From: Lytechinus pictus
Taxonomy: Eukaryota > Echinodermata > Echinoidea > Temnopleuroida > Toxopneustidae
Direction of reading: 5' to 3'
Length of the DNA stretch: 64,000 nt
NCBI RefSeq assembly: GCF_037042905.1
Contig: NC_087262.1
Location: 24,404,501-24,468,500, forward strand
Shown: in pieces, positions 23,053 through 35,603 of the stretch
How the letters are laid out: each line of letters starts with the position of its first letter
Position numbering within the stretch: the stretch's first letter is position 1
Position numbers and translations under genes: made by a program
The notes under the pieces: model-generated
Seen by the model: the letters and a program-made list of their open reading frames with translations, nothing else
The model's database searches: none
Told to the model about the DNA's origin: nothing

Positions 23053-24464
23053 GCTGAGATCTGTCTCACCATATCTGACAAGGCTCGAACCAATTACCTG
23101 TGGTTTCCATTCTTCTTCAATGACAAATTGCACATTTAAACAAATGATCATAGTACAGACTTCTATTTATAGACATCTGGTAAAAGCAAGCAGTCAAGTG
23201 AAATAAATGTATGAATCTGGAATCTGACAGACAAAAATTGAATCAGTCCCACTGGTCTTGTAGGTCTGATTAAGGACAAAAGTATAAAAACTATTACAAA
23301 CACACATGTAAACACTTTCAAATGACAATAAAAATGAAAAAAAAAATGTACAGATAGTTTAGCATAATATACAGAATGAGTGTATACAATAATCAAATGA
23401 AAGATACTTATAAAAAAAAGTGTTTTAAATCTTCAACTACAAAAAAAAATGTTTTCATTAATGTCGTTTGGTAATGTATAGTCCGTTTATACAAACTACT
23501 CAGTGGAAATTCGAAATATATTACTTTTATTTCTTCCTGATAACTTGATTGTACAATAAATTTACCCTGGATTGTTGTACAAATGTGACCCTCCAACATA
23601 AAGCAATCAGGAAGTTACAATTAAAGCCAAAACAAGAGGATAAAGTGTGATAAATTAGTTTGCTATCTGAAAAAAAATCTGGATCAGATATGTATGCATG
23701 TACTCTACAAATAAACATTTTCAGTGTTTGAAAATGATGAGCTCACTTTTATTCAAAGCCTCAAACTCACAAAATCTTGGTATACTTATCAAGATAATTT
23801 TAAAGTAAGTGAACTTAACATGATAGAAAGCTATTGTCAGACTTTTTTAGTCCAGATCAGAAAGAGTGTGAACCTAAAGACTGCCAAGTTTCATTTCACA
23901 CTGAAAGAGGAAGTTTGATTAAACCTTTTTGTGCTGAACATGAAACATGTCTGCATCTCTGAGACTCTCCCTTGTTCTTTGGAAAGTTACAAGTCAGACT
24001 TTCTCACATTTCCAGTGATATTTCAAACAATTTAATTCTTCCAATCACAGCAAATTACATTGTACTTATAACGATTTTTAAGCTTAGAATTTCCTCTTTG
24101 GAATATACAAACATATTTTAAAACATTGATACTGAAATCAGCAATTGATTGTTTTTTTGTGTGCTGGAATGTCACATTTGGTTTACCCTTTATACCTACA
24201 TCCTGCACCTTCAAAATAATGAAATGAGGGTATAAGAGCCTATGATACAGGATTCTTATGATAGAGCTTTAGCAATTCAGCTCTTTGCGGGGATGGGGTC
24301 AAGGGCACCAGCCTTGGCCCCAATCATGTGTGTACAAAGTCTATGGGAGAATGTCTTCTCCAGTGGCTGTGTGACTTGGATCTACTGACCTTGACTCCAT
24401 CCCTGTCTTTGTGAAAGGTTACTGTCCATTGAAAGAAGATCATCTAGTTTCCTGGGAGGTGTCA

Positions 24465-24559
24465 TCAAAAGTCTTCATCACTGCTGTCATCCCTTCTCCT
24501 CTCAAACCCAAAGATTGTTTTGTTGGTGGACCCAGCAGCAATTTGAGGCTTGATGATTT
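24465..24559 (-). CDS. txndc9: txndc9-like last exon (residues 181-211)
   Basis: On the minus strand the acceptor TTCTAG precedes 24559; stop TGA at 24467-24465. It encodes the basic-then-acidic tail FERRRDDSSDEDF. Confidence 0.85.
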
Positions 24560-27500
24560 CTAGAAGAACAGGGAAAAGGATTACCACAAACTCATAATAA
24601 TAATATGCAACATACAAAGCACTAAATACAATGCTTCTAAGCATTGCATACTATTATCCTGGCTTTAGCATGGCCAGCCTAATCAGGCATTTCAGCATTC
24701 AAGGGATACCTTCCTACCACACATATATATATACTACAACTGCGTGGAGAGTGGCAAATGTAGATAAACACCTTGCCAAAGGACATGAGTGAGGCAGTGA
24801 GATTTGAACCCTGGACCTTGAGGTTCATATTTCAGAGACTTATCCACTGAGCCAAAACACCTGTATAATAATGATTTGCATTGTCCAATTCCAGCATAAA
24901 AGACATGACATTCAAATAGTTCTAAAGCAACCCACTTTAAAACTAACAGTATTCAAACAGTTCCTGTTGAGTCCATCATACACATTTAATATCCTGGTAT
25001 GGACAAAACAGATTTTCATTGGAGTTGTAGATACGTGTACACGTAATGCAACTGTTTTTATCATAACAAACACAAAGTTTGACATTTTTTTTGTCATGTC
25101 CATTTTGAAAATGTAATTTCTCTCCCTTTTCTAAATAAAATTTGGTAAGATTCATTGTGCAAGGTAGCTGAATGGTTAATCTGCGAGTCTCTCTGGCACT
25201 GCCCAGTCAAAGTAATTGTTGAGTGGTTTGAGAATCAAACCAAAAACAGGAATATAGTGGGATTCACACACAGGATCTGTTCATGCCACAGGCTTTAAAA
25301 TAGTTACTTCTATTTTATTTCAGACACTTGGCATTTCATAAACATATGAAGAAAGGGGGGAAAAATCAGAAATGGTGATCTTACCTGATTTAGCTATCCT
25401 CTTTTCTAAAGTAGCTGTTGTGAATGAATCTGTATTTCCTATTTCCTCAAAACCAACAATCCTGAAGAAAACAGAAGAGATTCAAGACAAGGTTGAAAGA
25501 ATCATCACAAGACTATGATACTTCCACAACAAACTTAATGTTCTACCACAAAATATGATTGGAATAAATAGAGTAGAGCGTAAGTGTAAGAATGACAAAA
25601 TGACACAATTATGGCAATTTTAAGTTTTCATTATTTTGTGATGCATGTATTAAGAAATATGTGTTTTTGTATTTTATTATATGAAGTAACAAATATTCTG
25701 GTGCTTCAGAATTTTGTGACACAGGCATAGCTGCCAACCTTAGCAGGAAAATTACAGTACTATAAAAGCTGAAAATCAGCATTTTGGTGAGGAAATCAGT
25801 ATTCTAAAAGAAATACCAATAGGACAACACATAGACTGGAACTTTAGAAATCAGTATTGTTCTAATTTTCATTGCTAAATACGGAAAATCCATACTACTT
25901 GGCAGCTCTGCACAGGTGTTCTAGTTTAAGAGAATTGATTTAAATTCAATTAATTTTGACTTATGTGCCATCTTTGGGCATCTTTGAATTACAGCCACAT
26001 TTTCACTATGGTATCTTCCATAAACATACCTTACTAACAAACTAATCAAAATCAAGGTTTCCATAATGGCATAGTTACCTAAAACCTAAGTATTTATAAA
26101 AACATGTTCCAGAAAAAGAGAAATAACATCAGGGCCCCGCTTACAAAGAGTTACGATTGATCCAATCAATCGTAACTCTATGGAAATCCATCAGTGTCAT
26201 AATTTTTTCTACAGGAAATTTGCAAAATATAAGTTGTAAACAAACCAGAACACACCAAATTGTGAAGAAATCAATGAATTTATGAATATACCTCATATCT
26301 ATATTTTTTTTGGAACAAACATGCATTTCATATATTGACTTTCCATAGTTGCTGGCTTTCCATAGTTGCGATTGATCGGATTAATCGTAAAACTTTGTAA
26401 GACGGGGGCCCAGAATTACCTATCTACAACAACCCCGTCAATAAAGAGGAGGACAGCAGGTAGAACTTGAATTTGGAGTTTAGTTACAAAGAATGGTACC
26501 AGATCAACGCAAACCTTGCTGAACTTAACATCTCGATATTGCTCCGCTAGTACCTGATAAGTAATTAAAAATACAGGTCATTAATATGAAATCTTTGATA
26601 AGTCAAATATCAATACAAGAATCCTACTTCGACCTTATCCACCAACACCTTGACAATATACACTGAGCATGTCCTAAAATGCACAAGGACAATGCCATAA
26701 GAATAAGATTTTACAAAACATTTCCTTTGCACTTTTGCACATCTTCAAACACTACATTGGTGGCATAGATATATAGGCCTAATTTGAAAATGTTCCTTGA
26801 TATTTTAAAATGTAAGTCATCAGTATATTTTTAAAACACGATTGAGTAATGATGTCTCATGTAAAGATAAGACCCCAGTATTTCTCAGCAGACAGACCTT
26901 TGGAATTGGTCCAGATTAATTTCTAAAATAAACTTTAAAGTTTGAAAGTATTTTATTTGTATTTTTATTTGTATTTAAAGATAAATTCCAGTTTTGGTAA
27001 CGATCTAAAAATGACTTTTTACAGAATCTAATATAATGACCACCTAAGTGTCTGTTTGTATGAATAAAAAATATGTGCCAAAGGATTCTGGAAGAAATTG
27101 TGTGATTGCTGAGAAATAAGCAAAATAAGCGCGGATTCGGTCACTTCCGTCGGGTCTTTATTTTAGCAATAATAATACACTGTCCCACGTGTGCCTATCT
27201 GTGTTGGTGATCTTCAGTGTGAACATTTTTCAGCGTAGATTTCAAGATTTCACAAAGTTCAGTTTATGTAACTGTACCAGATCTAGATCCTCGATGATAT
27301 ACTGACAATTAAGCCTTGTTTTACAGACTTTCTCATGAAATCAGTGTTTACTGCAAATACTGGAATTTCTCTTTAATTTGTAATAAGAAACCTTTCATAC
27401 AAGTAAACTACTACATAGTATGCTAGTATGCAAAAATGCATATGTATGTCACAAGAAGAAATTAAATATGTAATCACTAGAAAGCCAAAAAGCCCCTGTA

Positions 27501-30500
27501 ACAATGTTGCTCATATTTCCTTTGAAAGTACAACAGGAGAAGGTACAGTATAAACAAACAAACTGCAGACTACAGGCTGGCTGTCTACATTTGGAAAATA
27601 AACTGTAAATAAGTAGGCTAATCAAATATACCAATAAATAACATTGCAACCATGGTATCAAAATAAGCAGAGCTATATCATAATCATAAACAATAAATCA
27701 GGGCACGAAGTACGAACTCAAATGGGGCAAAGCCAAATTGTCAAAGAACCATTAAAGGAAAGGGAAGACAGTGCTCACTTTCGGAGGCATCCATGACCAT
27801 TAAAAAGAGTATCAATAGTGAATTGTGTTTTTCAATGGAACACATGCACTGGATTAAAGCAGGGCACCAAGTTGGCAGGAACAAAATTGCACTTATTTTT
27901 ATCTTAAGTCTACAAATATTTGGAAAGGTATCAAGGCCATTTCTGAGGGCATATCGGAGGCCATGGCCTTGGATCAATTAAAGCCCTGATAATAGAATTT
28001 CCTTACAAAAAAGTAAACTCCCAGAAGACTAAAATTAAAACAATGAAATACTGCAATAATTTTAAACTGTCAGATAACTAATACTTACTTTTAAATGTTT
28101 ATCCATTATGCTACATCTTCTGAAGTCAGTGTGATAGAAGTGAATGATAATTCTTGGAATAGTAGTCGTTAACTTCAGCACATCACCTTCCTTTTCAATC
28201 TCACTGCGTCCAAAAAATTGAGAGGAATTAAAAGGAGAGATATGCAAAATCAAACTGATATGAAAGCAGTTCATGAACAATTCTATTCATTTTGTTTGAT
28301 CATGAAATTGACCTCTCTTTACTCTAAATTTTCACTACATGCTAAGGCCCAAGAACATTTTTCCAAAACTCTGTCTTTCATGGAATTTTAAATGCTTGCT
28401 GTGGAAGTTGCACAAAAAGTGACAATGTAAATACATTGTCTGACAAAGTAAATGTCTTTCATGCTCAACTATTTCCTAAATATCTGAAATTGCAATATCG
28501 AAAAAATATGAGAAGCCAATTCATTTTAGCAATTTCAAATATAAAACAATGAGTGAATAATAAGTAAGATTATTTTTGAAAATAGAAATTTGTAGATTGT
28601 TTGAAGTATTTTAGAAAATGTGACAAAAACATTTTAAGATGGAGTTCAAAATACATCGTGGAAAATAATTATTAGTCTATACTGTATGAAGGCTTAGTAG
28701 GAAAGTGGTCTAATAACTATTTCCCAAGCTGTAGTTCTTATGGAAGCAAATTAAAATCTTAATACTTGGTAGGATTCCAAAAGACTCCATAGAGGTGTTT
28801 AAACTGTTGTGTAGTCACCAACTTAACCCTAACTAGGCCGGGCTTTTTTAGCTGTTCTGTGGCCGGGGGGGGGGGGGGGGGGGGTTGATTAAACCCCCCC
28901 CCCCCCCGAGATCTCGGCCGCCGATTGCACGAGCGCCGCAAAAATTTGCACGCTGGTAGTGTGCGATGTAGTCTACAAGGCTGTAAGGTAAAATTTTCCA
29001 AAATAATGAGATTTTATTTTATATGAATTAATTATGCTAATGTATGCTTAAATCATACTTTTTGCTCTAATTCACTAAATAAAGCTCCTAGAATGCTAAT
29101 TTTTAATAAAAATATCCTTTGTAGCATTCTCAACAATGGCAATTGAAAAAAACTTCGGTTTGGAAATTAATTTCTTATGTATTTTATTGTTTTATGAATT
29201 TCTTATGTATTTCGTTGTTTTTCAACCTTTTGTTTTTCTTTGTTTTTTTCACCAGATTTATTGCACAACCTTTTTGAAGCATAATTATGCTAAAATCAAT
29301 TGCTTTCAGCTGTTTAAAGTAAAAATAATCATATCTTTATGAATAAGATGAGAAAACTCAATTTACATTGACTTTGTACACAAAATCACGTTTGGAACAA
29401 TTTTTGGTCTGACATGCACTTACAAAATGTTGCGTAATTTCGGAACTGCGTACCCGGGCGTCGTAAATTTGGTCTCAAAAGATGCGTGAGACTTAAAAGT
29501 ATAAACTCTGCTAGTGGCGCGGTCAAAAAATTTTGCAAGGTGGAATGATCACAGAAAATGTTGAGGGGGGGGGTTGATTCAACCCCCGGCCATGTTAGGG
29601 TTAAGGCTCCGGTTTTACTTTTAGGGCTTTTTGGAGTGCAGTAGAACTGATTTCAATACATGTTCATTAACTTACGTATAAAGACCAAGTCCCTTGTCTT
29701 CCATGGCTCTGGCCGCTTCAGCTTCTCTCTTCATCTGATCCATCCTAGCTTCTCGGATGCTCGCTGGAATGTCCTCGTTTTCTAGTTCGTCAAAGAGTTC
29801 CTGTACAAGTATATGACACACATGTAATTATGATACTCAGGATATCTATGTGACATTGTCCATATTATCAAGTTTACATGCTCCTCTGATATCCATCAGA
29901 CATGAGAAAAGAACTTATGTAAGAGCAATCATAGTCTGCTTTCATTATTTTAAGTAAATAAATAAGTGATTAGTACCACAAAATCTTAAAATAGCCTTAA
30001 AAACGGACATACTGAAGCTTTTCGACATGCATTCATCAGAGTAAAATCGCATGAATGACTAAAACGCTAGAGCAAAACAATAATAGAACCGAAACTAGAC
30101 AATGGACGCTAAATGGCGAGCTGTGATTGGCTGTCAAGTAAACAAGTTAGGCTTGGGGATTTAACATGTATCATTGGGATGCTTCATGCTTGTAATGCAG
30201 AAACATTATCTCCTAGGGTGAAAAGCAGGTTGTACCAAACGAACATTACATAATCATAATGCACTGTGTATTCCACTCATTCTATTAACAACATGATCAT
30301 GTAAACTTGTCAACCCCCCCAAAAAAAAAAATCTTCACACAAATGCTCTTCTTATAACTTTGGTATGCATACTTTGTAGGGAACCAAAGTAAAAAAAATA
30401 TATATTTCTTGACAAAAAGTTTGTTGTAAAATAGCAGAAACAATAAAAACATATTGGTGAAGGTTTGAGAAAAATCCAATAAAGATTAAGAAAGTTTTAA

Positions 30501-31516
30501 GAATGTCAAGTTTTTTATTTGTGACATCATAAACAAGCAGCTGCCCTATACGTTTGTAATATAAAATGCATAAATTTAATTTTTTATAGTGATTCGTGAT
30601 GACTTAAATTTTCATTTTTTAGAAGCAGGTTCTAAATTATTTGTGTATTGATATACTGAAGGTACAATAAAAATCATTTATAATTTTCTGAGAAAATGAT
30701 ATTTCATTGATTTTTTTTACCATATGATATGTAGGAAAGCTGCTCGCATATGATGTCACAAATAAAATAATTAAATTTCTAATTACATTTTTATTCTTTG
30801 ATGGATTTTTCTCAAACCTTCTCCAATATTTTTTCTATTTTTACAGTAAACTTTTTGTCAGGGTGAACCTCCCCTTTAAGCCACACATTGCCTCATATGT
30901 TGAACTTAAGTCACTTCTTGCCATGGCAGAAAACTACAAACTCAACTGAGTCAATTACTTAAATTGAAAATTAGCTTTTAAAAAAATTGAAATTTCGTTT
31001 TATTTCATTTAAGCCTAGGCCCTAGTCCTAGATCTATATTCTCTTGAGCATTTACTTCAGGTATTAAAACTAAAAGCCCAAAGACTGTCACTTGAACCCA
31101 CATTTTTTTCACAATTCAAACTTCAGCAAAGTTGGCCCACTCTAGTACAAATTTCAATGCTTTCTGCTTCACGTTTTATCTTTTTTTGTGTGTTTTGTGG
31201 GGGTCACTGGCCATTCAGCTGATTTTTCATTAAGACTTTTCTAATTCTAATCTAATTAAACTTTCCAAGCACATCATATTCTAAAAACACATAACCCACA
31301 AAATTGATGAACTTATTCCACATACTAACATCTTCATCAACAAAACCATCATCACAATCCTTTTCCGTATCTCTCCCGACGTATCCCGATCCGCTCGCTT
31401 CACCGGCCTCTGTATCCATGGTTTCCAAATTTCAATTCCAAGGCAACACAGATTTCAGTAGATGGGACTGATATTGATAAATAGTGTTCCGGCTCCCTCT
31501 GTATTCAGCTTGTACC
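24465..31516 (-). CDS. txndc9: TXNDC9/PhLP3-like thioredoxin-fold protein
   Basis: Phosducin-like proteins of this family bind the CCT/TRiC chaperonin and modulate folding of actin and tubulin in the cytosol. Six coding exons (31419-31330, 29800-29676, 28203-28089, 26553-26420, 25461-25385, 24559-24465) join in phase with GT-AG introns into 211 aa; human TXNDC9 is 226 aa. An acidic N-terminus (about 1-50) and a helix (IREARMDQMKREAEAARAME) precede the thioredoxin fold, about 87-180. The usual CxxC site is reduced to one Cys, DFRRCSIMDKHL (Cys102), as in TXNDC9. The cis-proline motif is VLPAV (Pro142), and VGFEEIGNTDSFTT is a strong family signature. The C-terminus ends RRRDDSSDEDF, an acidic tail as in TXNDC9. 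It is quite diverged from vertebrate TXNDC9 outside the core, so a sister paralogue is possible. Confidence 0.8.
24640..24866 (-). mobile_element. tRNA-derived SINE in txndc9-like intron
   Basis: On the minus strand there is a box A (TGGCTCAGTGGATAAG) near 24855-24838 and a box B, GGTTCAAATC, at 24810-24801. A tail with CCTTTGGCAAGGTG and ATCCCTTGAATGC follows. The head could be read as a tRNA gene, but the tail and poor stems favour a SINE. Confidence 0.75.
25385..25461 (-). CDS. txndc9: txndc9-like exon (residues 155-181)
   Basis: Acceptor TTCTTCAG, donor GTAAGA on the minus strand. It encodes RIVGFEEIGNTDSFTTATLE, the clearest family signature in this gene. Confidence 0.9.
26132..26412. 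mobile_element. MITE family M280, copy 1 (intronic)
   Basis: The left end GGGCCCCGCTTACAAAGAGT and the right end (complement GGGCCCCCGTCTTACAAAG) are inverted and continue through GATTGATC. Homologous copies lie at 46526-46798 and 55093-55376, and a reverse fragment at 55930-55990; all share TGGAAATCCATCAGTGTCAT-like and TGGCTTTCCATAGTTG words. It ends 7 bp from the donor of the neighbouring txndc9-like exon. Confidence 0.88.
26420..26553 (-). CDS. txndc9: txndc9-like exon (residues 111-155)
   Basis: Acceptor TTATCAG, donor GTAATT on the minus strand. It encodes the middle of the thioredoxin fold with the cis-proline segment LQIQVLPAVLLFIDG. Confidence 0.9.
26979..27372. mobile_element. TTAA-flanked MITE, 394 bp
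   Basis: TTAA at 26975-26978 and 27373-27376. Inverted ends AGATAAATTCCAGT and (complement) AGAGAAATTCCAGT. Noncoding. In a txndc9-like intron. Confidence 0.7.
28089..28203 (-). CDS. txndc9: txndc9-like exon (residues 72-110)
   Basis: Acceptor GACGCAG, donor GTAAGT on the minus strand. It encodes the first thioredoxin strand and the active-site-equivalent turn, IIIHFYHTDFRRCSIMDKHL. Confidence 0.92.
28826..29600. mobile_element. piggyBac-like non-autonomous element, 775 bp
   Basis: Flanked by TTAA on both sides (28822-28825, 29601-29604). The ends are CCCTAACTAGGCCGGG and, inverted, CCCTAACATGGCCGGG. TTAA duplication with CCC...GGG ends is the mark of piggyBac elements. Long G and C runs sit just inside both ends. 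No transposase. Lies between two txndc9-like exons. Confidence 0.8.
29676..29800 (-). CDS. txndc9: txndc9-like exon (residues 31-72)
   Basis: Acceptor TTGTACAG, donor GTAAGT on the minus strand. It encodes an acidic/basic helix, IPASIREARMDQMKREAEAA, ahead of the thioredoxin fold. Confidence 0.9.
30409..30875. mobile_element. Palindromic MITE, left end truncated, TTAA on the right
   Basis: GACAAAAAGTTTGTTGTAAA ... GGTTTGAGAAAAATCC on the left is inverted on the right as GGATTTTTCTCAAACCTTC ... AAACTTTTTGTC. The right end continues AGGGTGAACCTCCCCT then TTAA (30876-30879); the matching left terminus is missing. Confidence 0.75.
31330..31516 (-). CDS. txndc9: txndc9-like exon with start codon (residues 1-30)
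   Basis: The ATG is at 31419-31417. 31420-31516 is 5' UTR after the acceptor TTTTCAG. The donor GTTAGT follows codon 30. The peptide is acidic and low complexity. An untranslated first exon is likely just upstream, with donor GTGAGT at 31646-31641. Confidence 0.8.
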
Positions 31517-31646
31517 CTGAAAATAAACCATGAAAATCATGTTTAGATATGTCTGATTATTGCATCATCTAAAAAAATGTGTTCCATGCGTTATAATGGC
31601 TTAAATTATCAAGAAATCAATCAATTATCACTTTAAAAATACTCAC

Positions 31647-31740
31647 TCGTAATCCGTTGTACTTGTAGCCTAGATTGCTTTGCCTTTGAGCAAGACGCTT
31701 CTGAAACTGAAGTAAGAGCTTAATTTCTTACCCACCCCTG
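31647..31740 (-). promoter_or_regulatory. Likely untranslated first exon / promoter of txndc9-like gene
   Basis: On the minus strand a good donor (GTGAGTATT) lies at 31646 with a matching acceptor at 31517. The upper limit is arbitrary; I see no TATA box. Confidence 0.45.
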
Positions 31741-31779
31741 GCGCTGGCCCTGCATGCCTTGCATAATCTCATAAGTCTT

Positions 31780-33110
31780 GTTTTAAATAGTGCGAAGCGC
31801 GAGCTATTTTTTTTTAAATGTCATGTATTTTGTCCTAAAATTCTGGGAAATATTTGTGATTCTGAACAGATATGTGTATGCAAATAAGTAATATATCCGT
31901 TTTTCTCTTATCGAAAAGTAACGTTACATATTTTAACAATCAAATAATGCGAGCGCAAAGCGCGAGCTGAAAATTTTTGACATTATACCAAAAGAATGGA
32001 ACTTTCAAGCACTTTTTGTAATCGCGAACAGGATAGATAGGTTTTACATAACCAAACGATGGATGCGAGCGCGAAGCACGAGCAGAATAATTCTAGATTT
32101 AGACCTAAAAACGGGACACTCTATACATGTTTTGTAAATCATGAAAAGGATAAGTGATTGGGGATCTTCCTACATTGAAATAATGCGAGCGCAAAGTGCG
32201 AGCAGAAATTTTTTGATATTCTGATCTGAAACTGGATAATGATTTATTTAGAGAACAAGCTACTTATCTGAATATACATGCTTGCGTGTGTTTAAGATTA
32301 AGACCTAGAATCTGGGCATTCTGAATTATGCATTTTTATCATGAAAATTATGAATAAAGCGAGCGCGAAGCGCGAGCTTAAAATATTTGATATTCAGATC
32401 TGAAAAAAGGGTAAATTTAAGCTTTACATTTCAAGCACTTTGTATGATTATGAATCACACTTTACTTTTTAATAACAAAGAACTTATATTTTTCATTATT
32501 ATTGCGTTCTGAGTTTTTGACATAGGACTAAGACATTTAAAGGATATTTTGTCATCATATGAAAATAATGCGGACTATCTTCCTATTCTCCTAAGTGTGA
32601 GATGAAACTTGTCGATATTCCATTCTGAAAAAAGGACAATTAAATTATTATTTACTTAATATCTTATTAATATTTAACAAGCCTATGAGAGCGCGAAATC
32701 TGTTAATATTATGGCCTGAAAATTGGACATTTTAAGCACTTTTGTAATTATGATAAGATGCATGAGCGCAAATCTCGTGCCGAAATTTAGATAAACTGTC
32801 ATGAAATGGGGATTTTAAGTTTGTTAAAGAATCAATATTGGGATATACATAACTCACCATTCAAAATGCGATCATGCAGCGCTAGCTGACACTTTTTGAC
32901 AATCAGACCATATATTTTTATGGATATTTTGAGAACTTAATGGAATACACGAAAATAATAGGTACCTGACAAATCAAATTTTCCGAGCGCGCAGCAAGAG
33001 TAGAAAATATTAATATTCAGACCATAAAACTGACATTTTTACAAAGCACTTTTTAGAAATCAATTTGTAAATCAAACAAAATAATGAAAGTTCGATTTCC
33101 GAGCTGAAAT
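31780..33110 (+). repeat. Decaying satellite with mirror-symmetric GCGAGCGCGAAGCGCGAGC core
   Basis: The core appears near 31791, 31949, 32064, 32184 and 32358, with worn copies near 32687, 32760, 32867 and 32983. Spacing is 115-174 bp. Between cores are words such as GATATTCAGATCTGAAA, TTTTAAGCACTTTT and TAGATTTAGACCTAAAA. Copies decay from left to right. An inverted fragment lies at 740-1070. Confidence 0.88.
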
Positions 33111-33229
33111 ATATGTTTGTATATTGACTTCAAAACTTGATATTTTAAGCTCCATATTGAGCAAAATACGTAAATCACCTAATAATTTAATAATTATAGT
33201 GACATGAATTTGTTTTTTCAAAGTCTTCC

Positions 33230-33345
33230 CCTTATTGCATGTTTTCACTCGTCTTCCTCTTCCTATTTTTCCTCTTCCTTTTTTCTCCTCTCTTTTCCCT
33301 TCTTTTTCTTTTTTTTCATTCCCCTTTTTTCTTTTGCTCCGGCAA
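33230..33345 (+). repeat. Polypyrimidine tract
   Basis: CT-rich low-complexity run of about 110 bp. Confidence 0.9.
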
Positions 33346-33489
33346 TAGGGGGGCCGATTCCCCTCGGGACCCCCTGGATCTGCCTATGCAATTTTACTGA
33401 TAATGCAACCAAAATGTAAGAAAAACATAATAAACGAATGAAGAGCAATGCAAGTATATTGGAATTGGGTGCCATGAAAACGTTAACAG

Positions 33490-34075
33490 CCCGGGGGGGG
33501 GGGGCACTTTCAGTGACGAGTGGATACCATGCGCGAAAAAGGGATGTCTTTTTCAAGATAGGACACGTTACGTACGTAACGCAATAAGGGTGTCAAAAAC
33601 ACTAAAATAATTTTAAAAAAGTATTTATTTCGCTAGGAAAGATACGTGTTTAGGGTCAAATTTGCGAGGGTATAAAAAACTTAAATGTTTTTTTAAAGGC
33701 CTGATGTACTTTGTACTTTGTCCCAACAATCAACACTACGTGTTCAGAGTCCGATTTGCTTGAGGTGTGTGGGCGGTGGGGCCATACTAAACCTATTGAT
33801 GTATATAGGTAAAGATAAAACCGACGAACGAGGTCTGTGACATAATAATTAAGATATCGCTGTACGTGTTTAGGGGTTCAATTCAGGGAATACTTGCCAA
33901 GGGTATCATTTTGTTTCCAAAACTTGTTAAGGGAATGGTTTTTACACGCTAATACTTGTTAAGGGGTGCATTTTCAGAATATGGAAAATACTTGTTTAGG
34001 GTGCTTTTCGAGACCCCATGGTCGCGCATGGTATCCACTTGTCAATGGAAGTCCCCCCCCCCCCCCCCCGGGGGG
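33490..34075 (-). mobile_element. Poly-G-ended element, copy 1 (586 bp)
   Basis: The 8-bp direct repeat GTTAACAG flanks it (33482-33489 and 34076-34083). The ends are CCCGGGGG... and ...CCCCGGGGGG, followed inside by the inverted word GAGTGGATACCATGCGCG. The orientation is opposite to copies 2 and 3. The palindrome CGTTACGTACGTAACG lies near one end. Confidence 0.92.
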
Positions 34076-34472
34076 GTTAACAGTTATGAGATAACAAAGT
34101 ATAACAATTCTGGACGGGCCTATATATTTTCATAACTGAATGGACACATTGAGAAACCTTACTTTATTCACCCGGATTTATTCACCATATTTTCTTCTGT
34201 ATGAGTGAAATATTATAAGCATTATAGTCGATCATTCGGTAGCATGATCGATGACTAAAATGCAATTAACGCGGGTTCTCAGACGATAGGCCTCTGTACT
34301 TTCACTGAAACTTTTTAAAACAATAATGAGAGATAAAATAGACTACAAATTTACGACCTAGATCGCAAGTTCTCTGAAACATAATTAATCAAACTTGCTT
34401 CATGAATTGTGTTTTAAAACTTAGCAGCAAATTGAACTCGAATAAAATAACTGAAAAATGGTGACAACAGAT

Positions 34473-35043
34473 CCCGGGGGGCCACTTCCATTGACGAGTG
34501 GATACCATGCGCGACTATGGGGTCTCGAAAAAGCACCCTAAACACGTATTTTCCATATTCAGAAAATGCACCTCTTAACAAGTATGGGCGTGTGAAACCC
34601 TGCCCTTAACAAGTATTGGAAGCAAAACTTTACTCTTGGCAAGTATTCCCTGAATTGACCCCCTAAACAAGTACAACGATATTTTTATTGTTATGTCACT
34701 GTCGTCGGTTTTACCTTTACCTGATCGGGTTTAGTACAGCCCCACCTCCCACATCTCGCGCAAAATCGTACTCTAAACACGTAGTGTTGACTCTTGGGGC
34801 AAAAAGTACATCCTTTATAGAACATTTTAGTCTTAATTTTTCACACCCTCGCAAATTCGACCCTAAACACGTAGCTTTCCTAGCAAAAATAGATACCCTT
34901 TTTTCATTATTTTAGTGTTTTTGACACCCTTATTACGTTACGTACGTAACGTGCCCTATCTTCTTGAAAAAGACATCCTTTTTATGTGTTTTTTGGTCGC
35001 GCATGGTATCCACTCGTCAATGTAAGTGCCCCCCCCCCCCGGG
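34473..35043 (+). mobile_element. Poly-G-ended element, copy 2 (571 bp)
   Basis: Flanked by CAACAGAT on both sides (34465-34472, 35044-35051). The interior repeats CCTAAACACGTA/CTTAACAAGTA phrases about every 35-45 bp. No coding frame is conserved between copies. Confidence 0.92.
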
Positions 35044-35603
35044 CAACAGATGCCATATCTCAAGGGCATCATCTTCTGTGAGTGAAATCATGGCATGGTC
35101 CTGCCCTAAAAATTTGGAGTCATCTCGGCCATTGCGATCCTCATGAGTAGAGAACAAGGAATTAGATTTTGTCCTTTTTTTTCACTTAAATGTTTGACAG
35201 TCCACAGTTTGTGTGTAATAGAGAATTGAGATTATTACTGACATGTACCGATTAGTGATTTTATTTTATTTTTTCATTTCATTTTCATTTCATTATTTCT
35301 GCGATCATGATGAATATGCAACCGTATACAAAGGTAATACATATTTTACAAAACAATAATACAATACTAGTAGTCATAATATAAGCAATAAAAAAATTAA
35401 GAAGATGCGTGCACTTGAAAGAAAATATCATAAAAGAATGGAGACCGCCATCATGATCGTGAGCGATTCAGTAAGCTTAAAATATTGAAAATGACGGCGG
35501 CCTCGTATTTTTATACGTTGGACCAAACTTAAACGTCACCATCCAAAAGACGTGACTGGGGTTCGAACTTCGAATCTCTGCATTCTTGGCATTAAATGAT
35601 TAA

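Noticed and set aside
24780-24866. Functional tRNA gene on the minus strand
   Set aside because: The internal boxes are good, but the stems do not close and a SINE tail follows.
31780-33110. CRISPR-like array, because of a short repeated core with unique-looking spacers
   Set aside because: Spacing is irregular (115-174 bp), the spacers are homologous to each other, and the window is plainly animal.
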